A stretch of 7,421 nt of DNA from an uncultured Aeromonadales bacterium. GTDB lineage: Bacteria > Pseudomonadota > Gammaproteobacteria > Enterobacterales > Succinivibrionaceae. The notes below the pieces were generated by a model. The model worked only from the letters and a program-made list of their open reading frames with translations, was not told where the DNA came from and searched no databases. Shown here one piece after another: positions 1 through 6,017 of this stretch. The stretch lies in contig CADBNP010000304.1 of the NCBI GenBank assembly GCA_902796095.1, positions 1-7,421 on the forward strand, given 5' to 3'. Made by a program: the position numbers and the translations under genes. Numbering within the stretch: the stretch's first letter is position 1; every line of letters starts with the position of its first letter.

Positions 1-77
1 CTCAGCTGCCAGGGAGTACTGATGAGAACGGCTTCACCGGAATCAGTACTGTAGTCAATCTGTTCGAGGATCATCAT
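1..77 (-). CDS. Partial 5' end of an unidentified gene downstream of the helicase
   Basis: Reading leftwards on the minus strand, an ATG (plus 75-77) directly abuts the helicase stop codon (78-80) with zero spacing. A second ATG follows at 72-74. The frame stays open to the window edge and begins MMILEQIDYSTDSGEAV, about 25 codons in all. No strong ribosome-binding site precedes it: the nearest GGAG is about 12 bases upstream, inside the helicase end. Translation is therefore probably coupled to the helicase, which implies a shared operon and possibly a shared function. The visible part is too short to recognise a family. The short open length means chance cannot be fully excluded, but the stop/ATG abutment is typical of a genuine operon junction. 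Confidence 0.6.
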   Translation of the reverse strand, partial: MMILEQIDYSTDSGEAVLISTPWQL

Positions 78-2930
78 TTACTGTTGATTCTCCAGCATCT
101 GCTCCAGATCCCGCTGAAGACTGTCTGAGTTGGTATGTTCTATTCTGAAGCTGGTGACATTTCCTTTTGCATTGTAGTAAATGACAGCCTCACAGTACTC
201 ATCGGTGTAGCGATCGGTGATGCAGTCATGCAGCTTTCTTAATATTGCAATTTTCAGTGCATACTGCTGCCGGCTGACAAGACTGACTTCCGCATCTATT
301 CCGGCCCCGAGCTTTTTGAAGTGATCCATAATCTCCTGTTCATTAGGTGTAAGGACGGCGGTACTTTCGTTTACTCTCTCCTCCATGTACCTCTTTCCCT
401 CAAGATATACCAGATCATCATAGACGGTTTTCGGGAGAGGCGAGCATTTCTGATCTAACCTAATGTTTTTAACTGTATTTTTTGAGTTGTAGTACAGGGA
501 GAAGGAGCATCTGTATTTTGGATCAGTAGGGTTTACGGCAATGTATCTTTCCTGATATGAGTGATGTTTGATTTCAGACAGATAAAGACCTGCCTTTTTG
601 AGGATTGCAATGACGTTCAGAGCCATCCAGCCGATTACGGAATCAGGTTTTGCAATGCCGTATCTGAGGAGCAGAGTTTTCATGTCCGGCTCCTGCGGAT
701 TCGGATCTCCTGATTCAGAACCGGAATTATTGCAGTACTGATCTGTCTCGGAATATTTATTCATGTCAAACGGCTCCGGTATTTCTGGATCTCCAAAAGG
801 ACCGGTCATTTCCTGCCGCTCATATAAATTCTCTGCCGGCGGACAGACGTAATCCGGCACCATGCTGTTTTCCTGAGTGCGGCCGGCAGGATCAGGAACC
901 TGCAGGTGCAGATCATGGTTACCGCTGTAATTCTGCTCTGTGCACATGACTTCAGGTGTGATGCCGGACTGGTGACTGTACTCATTATCATTCCGGGGTG
1001 CAGGTGTCTGGATCCGTATGTCATACTGGCCGGAAGGATTGCGGGGAACGGCAGCAGTGAAGCAGTTTCCTGTTCCGGAACTGAATTTTATGTTGCTGAA
1101 TTTACCGAAACTGGCAGGATCCACTATAAACAGTTTTTTTCTCGCTCTGGTTATAGCCGTGTAGTACCAGTGAAAAATCTCCTCGCTTCCGTTTTTTGTC
1201 TGACGGTTCAGAGAGTACAGGAAAACGCTGTCCCACTCGTTTCCCTGGGATTTGTGGCATGTTATGGCATACCCGTAGCGGACTCTGACAGCCTCCTTGA
1301 AACTGATTATTTCGTCGGACAGTCCTCCGTCCTGATTGTCCCGGTATTGCGTTATTCTTCCAAGTGCCGCGTTTTCCGGACCTGAAATGCCTGTGCCGGC
1401 GGTGCACAGATCATTAAGCAGGATCCAGCAGTCAAAGGTTATAATTTCACCTGTATATTCCCGTTTTCTGAGTCGCACCTTAAGGGTTTTCAGCGTTACA
1501 TTGAAGGTGATGATGTCACTGCTGATTTGCTGAACCCTGACAAACGGACTGTCGCCGGGTTCATTCTGTACTGAATCCTTTTTCATTTTGATTGAGAATG
1601 TTTTTTCAAAACGCTCCGGAAGAATGTCTGTTACCTGGACGAATGTTCCGTTGGACAGAAACAGTTCCTCCTGGATATAACTGTTCTGTGTGACTATAAG
1701 CTTGTCACCGGCTTCCAGAAGCATCGGTACGCCTGCATGAAGATGTGCTCTTATCCTTCTGTTGATTTCAAATGCTTCGCTGTTGCTGAAGGTTATGAAT
1801 TCCGCCCGGTTGTTTACCAGATTACGGCATGCCGCGAAAAAAATTCGTATCAGCTCATCCTTAATTTCAGGATTGTAGCAGCTGTCTTCCGCAATATCGG
1901 AAGGAACTCTGTTTGTTTTTCCGCTGTGCACTGTGTCAGTAAGCTCTATCACATCTGAACCAGGCTCTATTTTGAGTGTTGAGAAATTTCTGTTTCTGAT
2001 GGCATTTCTGATCTTTGTGGCGTTGTTCAGAATTCCGCTGTCGGTACTCTGGCGGAGAACATCTGAAAGCTCGAATTCGTAGGTTTTAAAATGAAGATCG
2101 TTCTGCAGGAAATTCACATCGAGAGACGGCGAAAAATTCATTCCCACAGGAAACAGCTGTGCCGGATCGCCGCAGAATATGATTTTGTGCCGGTGCTGAC
2201 TGCGCTGTCCGATGTATGAATACAGGAGAATATCGTTCAGCAGCATTCCGGTTCCGAACCTGAATTCACTCATTTCGCTGTATGAATTGCCGATCATGGA
2301 TGCTTCATCAAAAACAAGAAGCAGAGGTTTGCAGTGATTCTGAAAATCTGTTTTTACGGGGATGATGAGTTTTTCCCTGTTGTTGTCAGTCTGGGAAATA
2401 AAAGTACTCATCTCTGAAATCCGCTTTGCGTGATTTACTGTTATTTCCGTGGCGGAATCGCTGAAGGTGTGATCAAAGTCCCTGGCGGTACCTGTACCTG
2501 TGCGGATGGACGGGGTATCGTAGATCCCCCGGTGGATGGTGGTGCATTTTCTGCTTGCGGTGATTTTGTTCAGCACCATTGCCGCTCTGCCGGTGGGAGC
2601 CATCAGACAGTACTGCCACTCATCGGAAAGAGTTTCCATGTAATCATGGATCAGACAGAGTACAGTACTTTTGCCGGTACCGGCATATCCCTTCATTATA
2701 AAAATATCTGATTCAGGATCAGAAAGAAATTGATCCAGTTTTTCAACGAGCTGTCGCTGTGACGTGGTAAAAACCAGGGGATTGTCGCGGCTGAATTTGG
2801 ACATTACACTGCCTGCTGAACCCCTTGCTTCCGGGGTCTCCCCTTCAGTTATGGAGAGCGAAGATGATTTCTGGATCAGAAATTCATTGTAATTGTCTGC
2901 AAATGCTTTCAGTGACATACTTTCTGGCAT
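78..2930 (-). CDS. SF1B (RecD/Pif1/Dda-like) DNA helicase with long C-terminal extension
   Basis: This is a 950-residue ATP-dependent helicase, expected to translocate on single-stranded DNA in the cytoplasm. Visible motifs are Walker A GYAGTGKST (81-89), motif Ia APTGRAA (111-117), Walker B VFDEAS (206-211), motif III GDPAQLFPVG (254-263), a motif IV-like VLRQS (291-295), a motif V-type region GYAITCHKSQG (553-563) and motif VI YTAITRARKKLFIV (590-603). This order is typical of RecD, Pif1 and Dda helicases. There is no DEAH box or Fe-S cluster, so it is not DinG. About 90 residues separate motifs Ia and II. After motif VI comes a polar, proline-rich linker (about 605-750), then a 200-residue C-terminal region with two similar halves. 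The start at 2930 is supported by AGGAG seven bases upstream. It is divergent from the cas genes and probably co-transcribed with the partial gene at its 3' end. The helicase call is firm; a CRISPR role is inference from position. Confidence 0.93.
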   Translation of the reverse strand: MPESMSLKAFADNYNEFLIQKSSSLSITEGETPEARGSAGSVMSKFSRDNPLVFTTSQRQLVEKLDQFLSDPESDIFIMKGYAGTGKSTVLCLIHDYMETLSDEWQYCLMAPTGRAAMVLNKITASRKCTTIHRGIYDTPSIRTGTGTARDFDHTFSDSATEITVNHAKRISEMSTFISQTDNNREKLIIPVKTDFQNHCKPLLLVFDEASMIGNSYSEMSEFRFGTGMLLNDILLYSYIGQRSQHRHKIIFCGDPAQLFPVGMNFSPSLDVNFLQNDLHFKTYEFELSDVLRQSTDSGILNNATKIRNAIRNRNFSTLKIEPGSDVIELTDTVHSGKTNRVPSDIAEDSCYNPEIKDELIRIFFAACRNLVNNRAEFITFSNSEAFEINRRIRAHLHAGVPMLLEAGDKLIVTQNSYIQEELFLSNGTFVQVTDILPERFEKTFSIKMKKDSVQNEPGDSPFVRVQQISSDIITFNVTLKTLKVRLRKREYTGEIITFDCWILLNDLCTAGTGISGPENAALGRITQYRDNQDGGLSDEIISFKEAVRVRYGYAITCHKSQGNEWDSVFLYSLNRQTKNGSEEIFHWYYTAITRARKKLFIVDPASFGKFSNIKFSSGTGNCFTAAVPRNPSGQYDIRIQTPAPRNDNEYSHQSGITPEVMCTEQNYSGNHDLHLQVPDPAGRTQENSMVPDYVCPPAENLYERQEMTGPFGDPEIPEPFDMNKYSETDQYCNNSGSESGDPNPQEPDMKTLLLRYGIAKPDSVIGWMALNVIAILKKAGLYLSEIKHHSYQERYIAVNPTDPKYRCSFSLYYNSKNTVKNIRLDQKCSPLPKTVYDDLVYLEGKRYMEERVNESTAVLTPNEQEIMDHFKKLGAGIDAEVSLVSRQQYALKIAILRKLHDCITDRYTDEYCEAVIYYNAKGNVTSFRIEHTNSDSLQRDLEQMLENQQ

Positions 2931-2989
2931 TATTCATCTCCTGCTATCTTTTCTTTATGAATAACGTACAAAAAAGGATCTTTGTTATA

Positions 2990-3005
2990 TGTGAGATAAC
3001 TCAAT
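2990..3005 (+). promoter_or_regulatory. CRP-like site in the helicase/cas divergent region
   Basis: The sequence TGTGA-gataac-TCAAT matches the CRP consensus TGTGA-N6-TCACA perfectly in the left half and at the first three bases of the right half. Its centre lies about 41 bases upstream of the start predicted from the -10-like TATTAC at 3026-3031, which is the class II activator position. It also lies between the two divergent genes, so it could influence both. The overlapping GTTAT/ATAAC inverted repeat (2984-3000) could instead mark another regulator. Regulation by cAMP-CRP is inferred from the match only. Confidence 0.35.
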
Positions 3006-3025
3006 TTCTGACATATTTTTTTGCG

Positions 3026-3031
3026 TATTAC
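3026..3031 (+). promoter_or_regulatory. Candidate -10 element for the cas4-cas1/cas2 transcript
   Basis: TATTAC matches the sigma-70 -10 consensus at four of six positions and lies in an AT-rich stretch. No good -35 hexamer sits 16-18 bases upstream. That is compatible with an activator-dependent promoter, given the CRP-like site at 2990-3005. The predicted transcript would start near 3038 and have an 85-base leader before the ATG at 3124. Confidence 0.3.
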
Positions 3032-3123
3032 TTCATGTTTTGATTTTCATCGGGCTATGACGGAATAATACTGTGTTAAAAGAGGAGCATTGTGGAAACT
3101 GTTTTTGCCAAACAGGAGGGAGT

Positions 3124-4857
3124 ATGGATCAGGAATCTGACGGTCCGATTGATCTCAGCCGCATCAGGGGTTTCGCCCAGCGGGAGGTTAATGTCTCCTA
3201 TTCCATTACTCCCGAGATGATGCTTGCTTACAGGAGGTGCCAGCGTGAATGCTGGCTCAGGTATCACGATCAGCTGACCCAGGATGACGGAGCTGACAGC
3301 TCCGGGCGGAATGAAGAGAAGAAGGATCTTCCTCCCCTTGATATTGCGCTTGATCTTGTGGACGGCGGCAGGGCTTCTCTCCTGGAAAACCGTCTGTGTG
3401 TCTCCAGAAACAATCTTCTTCGCACCTATGTATCCATATGCTCTCTTCCGTCCGGCACTGCTTCGGTAATGGTGCTGAACCGGGATCTTTCCCATGAGGA
3501 ATGCCGTCTGAGGCTGGCTTTCGATTCCTATGTCCTTATGGATCAGAATATTTCATGTGAAGTCGGTCTGATAAGAAATGAGAACGGCACTCTGTGCGAG
3601 ACTGTGGAGATTACGGATTACATGATAAATGAGGTGATCCGTCTGGTCAACGGGGTTTTCAGACTGATAAAAAAACAGGTGCAGCCTGTAATCAAGGACG
3701 CGTCGGCCGTCTGTGACCGCTGTGCTCTTGCGGAGAGGTGCCTGCCGGATGAGGCCAATATTCTCTGTGGCTATGATCATCTGTCAGAGCAGCTCCAACG
3801 CAGACTTTTCGCTGAACGTGACGATCGCGAGCCATTTTATGTTACAAGTCAGGGCAGTGCCATTTCTCTCACCGGCAATGAACTTGTTGTCACCACCAGG
3901 GAAGAGGAGCAGCAGTCAAAGCCCATAACAGAAATCAGAAATCTTGTTCTGTTCGGAAATATTCAGATGACAACCCAGGCTCTGAACAGGCTCTGCGAAA
4001 AAGGTGTGGCAGTGATTTACCGTTCCATGTCAGGTCTGCTTTATGGTATTGCCACCGGTCCGAAGTTCGGAGTGCACAATGCAGTTTCCTTAAAAGGGCA
4101 GATTCTGTATGCCTCGGATCCTGTTCGATCGGCCGGCATTGCGGTAGAAATGATTTCATCGAAAATACATAATCAGCGTGTTCTGATTATGCGTAATTTA
4201 CGCGGACTTGTTTCCGACGATTATCTTGCTCACGCTCTCAGAAGACTTCAGCGTCTCAGCCATTCAGTGCTTGGATGTCACGATGCCCAGAAAATACTTG
4301 GTATGGAGGGTGAGGCCGCGGCGATTTATTTTTCATGCTTCGAGAAATATGTTTCCGCATGTGAAAATGATTTCAAAGTCAGTGACCGCAACAGACGTCC
4401 TCCGCAGGATCCTGTAAACTGCATGCTTTCCTTCGGATATGCACTGCTTGAAACTGATATTACGGTTGCCGTTCTGTCAGAGGGACTGAATCAGTGGATC
4501 GGATTCCTTCACACCCAGCGCAGCGGCAAACCAGCTCTTGTTGTCGATCTGATGGAGGAATTCCGTCCAATTATCATTGATTCCATTGTGATTGGTGTTG
4601 TTTCAAGAAATTTACTGAGTACTGATGATTTTGATCTTATCAGGGAAAAGGATGATTCTACACCGTGCTGCAGGTTCAAACCGGATGCAAGGAAAAAGTT
4701 TATCAACCTTTATGAGAACAAACTCAGCCAGCTGGTGACTCATCCGCATTTCAATTATCGCGTTTCGTGGAGGAAGGTTATTTCTCTTCAGGTAAGGATC
4801 CTGTGCAAGGTTCTGAGGGGTGAGCTTGAGCGTTACCGAGGAATGGAGATTAGGTAG
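3124..4857 (+). CDS. cas4-cas1: Cas4-Cas1 fusion, CRISPR adaptation integrase
   Basis: This 577-residue protein joins a Cas4 domain (about 24-215) to a full Cas1 domain (about 237-577). Cas1 with Cas2 integrates prespacers into CRISPR arrays; Cas4 normally selects and trims PAM-bearing ends. Cas1 shows all three metal-binding residues: E395 in GMEGEAA, H463 in GFLH and D475 in DLMEEFRP. The DPVN-LSFGYALL block precedes the latter two. The Cas4 part keeps Fe-S cysteines in YRRCQREC (C39) and CDRCALAERC (C197, C200, C206). By contrast, positions expected to hold the nuclease H, D and E-x-K appear replaced. The ATG at 3124 is preferred because AGGAGG lies just upstream; an in-frame GTG at 3073 would add 17 residues and lacks a clear ribosome-binding site. 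Similar fusions are known in type I-G (formerly I-U) and V-B systems. Cas2 follows after three bases. Confidence 0.95.
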   Translation: MDQESDGPIDLSRIRGFAQREVNVSYSITPEMMLAYRRCQRECWLRYHDQLTQDDGADSSGRNEEKKDLPPLDIALDLVDGGRASLLENRLCVSRNNLLRTYVSICSLPSGTASVMVLNRDLSHEECRLRLAFDSYVLMDQNISCEVGLIRNENGTLCETVEITDYMINEVIRLVNGVFRLIKKQVQPVIKDASAVCDRCALAERCLPDEANILCGYDHLSEQLQRRLFAERDDREPFYVTSQGSAISLTGNELVVTTREEEQQSKPITEIRNLVLFGNIQMTTQALNRLCEKGVAVIYRSMSGLLYGIATGPKFGVHNAVSLKGQILYASDPVRSAGIAVEMISSKIHNQRVLIMRNLRGLVSDDYLAHALRRLQRLSHSVLGCHDAQKILGMEGEAAAIYFSCFEKYVSACENDFKVSDRNRRPPQDPVNCMLSFGYALLETDITVAVLSEGLNQWIGFLHTQRSGKPALVVDLMEEFRPIIIDSIVIGVVSRNLLSTDDFDLIREKDDSTPCCRFKPDARKKFINLYENKLSQLVTHPHFNYRVSWRKVISLQVRILCKVLRGELERYRGMEIR

Positions 4858-4860
4858 ACA

Positions 4861-5154
4861 GTGCGTAATTTTTACATTGTGGCTTATGATATTACTGATG
4901 ACAGACTGAGACGCAGGGTTGCAAAGTTTCTGGAGGGTCACGGACAGAGGCTGCAGTATTCAGTTTTCTGCTGCCGTCTTAATCAGAAGGAGTTTGAATC
5001 TCTGAGTCGGGAGCTTGCAAAACTGATCAGCGAAGAGGAGCAGGCGACAGTTATTTTTGTAAATGCCGGCGAGGTTACCGGAAGGACATCCCAGCCTGAC
5101 ATATACTGGCTTGGTGAAAGACGAACCGACTGTTCATCTCATAATATCATCTAG
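4861..5154 (+). CDS. cas2: Cas2, CRISPR adaptation subunit
   Basis: This is a 97-residue Cas2 of normal size, the small ferredoxin-fold dimer that bridges two Cas1 dimers in the integrase complex. The first strand FYIVAYDIT carries the conserved aspartate D10. It is followed by the arginine-rich helix DDRLRRRVAKFLEGHG and the hallmark LQYSVF (31-36). The C-terminal tail from about residue 75 is hydrophilic. It starts with GTG only three bases after the Cas4-Cas1 stop, with AGG six bases upstream, so the two are almost certainly co-transcribed and translationally coupled. No nuclease or DnaQ fusion is present. The family assignment is secure; the CRISPR subtype cannot be read from Cas2 alone. 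Confidence 0.95.
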   Translation: MRNFYIVAYDITDDRLRRRVAKFLEGHGQRLQYSVFCCRLNQKEFESLSRELAKLISEEEQATVIFVNAGEVTGRTSQPDIYWLGERRTDCSSHNII

Positions 5155-5197
5155 ATCATCAGGCATGTCCCGGCTGATTTTCCGTACACCGTTTTCT

Positions 5198-5226
5198 TTA
5201 CCGCAGCTTTTTCTTTGAAATAAAAT
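5198..5226 (+). promoter_or_regulatory. Weak candidate promoter for the zinc-ribbon gene
   Basis: TAAAAT at 5221-5226 matches five of six -10 bases. A poor -35 (TTACCG, 5198-5203) lies at the ideal 17-base spacing. No terminator separates cas2 from the next gene, so readthrough from the cas transcript is equally possible. Confidence 0.3.
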
Positions 5227-5265
5227 GGTGAATAATGATGAACCTTACGGCGTGGAGATTTGATT

Positions 5266-5703
5266 ATGATACAGACTGCTTTTTCAGAAGATAAGAAAGA
5301 TTCTGCAGCATTTGTCTGCCCTGTCTGCGGCAGATCTGAACTGCTGGAGTCCGGTGATATCTGTCCCGAGTGCGGGTGGGAAATGGATCGGATACAGTAT
5401 GCGGATCATGAGGATACGGACGGAGCAAATATTCTGAGTGTCAATGAATCAGTTCTGGAATATCTGCTTCTGAGAAACAGCGAAACGGAAGACGAGGCGA
5501 AAAAGGCGAGGCTGGAATTTGAGAATGCCGTTGCCGCCGCATATGCTGCCGCTGATTGTGCCGGGCAGTCCGCTGATGATGAGGCTGCAGACTGTGAAAT
5601 AAAGCTGGCAAGGCAGATATATGTGGATCACTTGAATAATCTCCTCCGCAGATGTTTTGAGTCCGGCGAAACACCGCGAGCAATACCGCATGAAGAACAG
5701 TGA
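5266..5703 (+). CDS. Small CPCC-type zinc-ribbon protein of unknown function
   Basis: This is a 145-residue acidic protein. The N-terminal part has two cysteine pairs, CPVC (18-21) and CPEC (33-36), followed by GWEMDRIQY and GANILSVNES (53-62). This layout resembles the 'cysteine-rich CPCC' family, small proteins with CPxC...CPxC, a WEDD-like segment and a GAN-x-x-SL-x-EA stretch, and it should bind one zinc ion. The rest (about 63-145) is predicted helical and rich in Ala, Glu and Asp. No signal peptide or membrane segment is seen, so it is probably cytoplasmic. The ATG at 5266 is chosen because GGAG lies eight bases upstream; a TTG at 5260 is too close to that site. It lies 111 bases downstream of cas2 on the same strand. 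Its role, and any link to CRISPR, is unknown. Family members also occur in unrelated contexts, so it may be a bystander. Confidence 0.8.
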   Translation: MIQTAFSEDKKDSAAFVCPVCGRSELLESGDICPECGWEMDRIQYADHEDTDGANILSVNESVLEYLLLRNSETEDEAKKARLEFENAVAAAYAAADCAGQSADDEAADCEIKLARQIYVDHLNNLLRRCFESGETPRAIPHEEQ

Positions 5704-5895
5704 ACGTCTGTTTTTCAAAAGCAACTTTCCGGAATTTGTCACGTTTTTCTGCAGCTCCGCATCGTGATTTTGCGGATCTGTCTGAGAATTGAATTTTGCT
5801 TCATCGCTTTCAATTGGAAACGTTCTGCTGCAGATTTAAAGAACTTTTTTTCTTCACTTTTCCCATTTCTTTTCATCTGAAAAAAATTTTTTGCT

Positions 5896-5925
5896 TTGAT
5901 TTTTTTATTTCTTTGATTATATAAT
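5896..5925 (+). promoter_or_regulatory. Sigma-70 promoter of the porin gene
   Basis: A perfect -10 TATAAT (5920-5925) pairs with TTGATT (5896-5901), four of six matches, at 18-base spacing. The A7T6 tract at 5880-5892 occupies roughly -52 to -40, the position of an UP element. The start would be near 5932, giving a leader of about 86 bases, usual for abundant porins that are also controlled after transcription. Confidence 0.65.
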
Positions 5926-5949
5926 GTGCACATTGTGACACAGATCAAA
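5923..5949 (+). promoter_or_regulatory. Palindrome and CRP-like site overlapping the porin start
   Basis: AATGTGCACATT (5923-5934) is a perfect 12-base palindrome overlapping the -10 element. It is followed directly by TGTGA-cacaga-TCAAA (5934-5949), which matches the CRP consensus at nine of ten specific bases. Both lie at or just after the predicted start, where a bound protein would block rather than activate this promoter. The regulator is inferred from sequence resemblance only. Confidence 0.4.
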
Positions 5950-6017
5950 ATTCTTTGTTGTAAACTGGTTCTGTTGTCGTTGCAAACTGTAAGTTTGAAA
6001 ACATATTCTAGGAAATA

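Larger units (their letters stand above)
5704..6017. other. T-rich intergenic region carrying the porin promoter
   Basis: No supported gene lies in these 314 bases. The left part has a weak hairpin (TCCGCA/TGCGGA, 5756-5776) without a following T-run, so it is not a convincing terminator. From about 5830 the plus strand becomes T-rich, with an A7T6 tract at 5880-5892 that would bend DNA or act as an UP element. It ends in the porin promoter and its candidate operators, listed separately. Confidence 0.6.

Noticed and set aside
15..50. 9-base inverted repeat AGTACTGAT / ATCAGTACT
   Set aside because: It lies within the open frame of the partial gene, is not followed by a T-run, and comes from two similar Ser-Thr codon runs.
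2673..2684. Perfect palindrome GCCGGTACCGGC
   Set aside because: It encodes the Gly-Thr-Gly part of the helicase Walker A motif and is explained by codon choice.
78..2930. Helicase as DinG of a type IV-A system or as Cas3
   Set aside because: It has SF1B motifs with a DEAS box and RecD/Pif1-type motifs V and VI, and lacks DEAH motifs, an HD domain and the Fe-S cysteines of DinG.
3073..3123. Upstream GTG start adding 17 cysteine-containing residues to Cas4-Cas1
   Set aside because: The AGGAGG next to the ATG at 3124 fits initiation better, and the extra residues do not resemble a Cas4 start.
3091..3219. Overlapping short frame starting with GTG at 3091
   Set aside because: It closes after about 42 codons inside cas4-cas1 and shows no recognisable features, so it is most likely a chance frame.
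4612..4941. Antisense frame of 109 codons across the cas4-cas1/cas2 junction
   Set aside because: It lies opposite two well-supported genes and shows no domain or start signal.
3124..5154. Casposon, a Cas1-based transposon
   Set aside because: Cas2 and a Cas4 fusion are present, while no family B DNA polymerase or terminal inverted repeats flank the genes in the window.
5225..5263. 12-codon frame before the zinc-ribbon gene
   Set aside because: It has no ribosome-binding site and its ATG lies inside the predicted promoter and start region.
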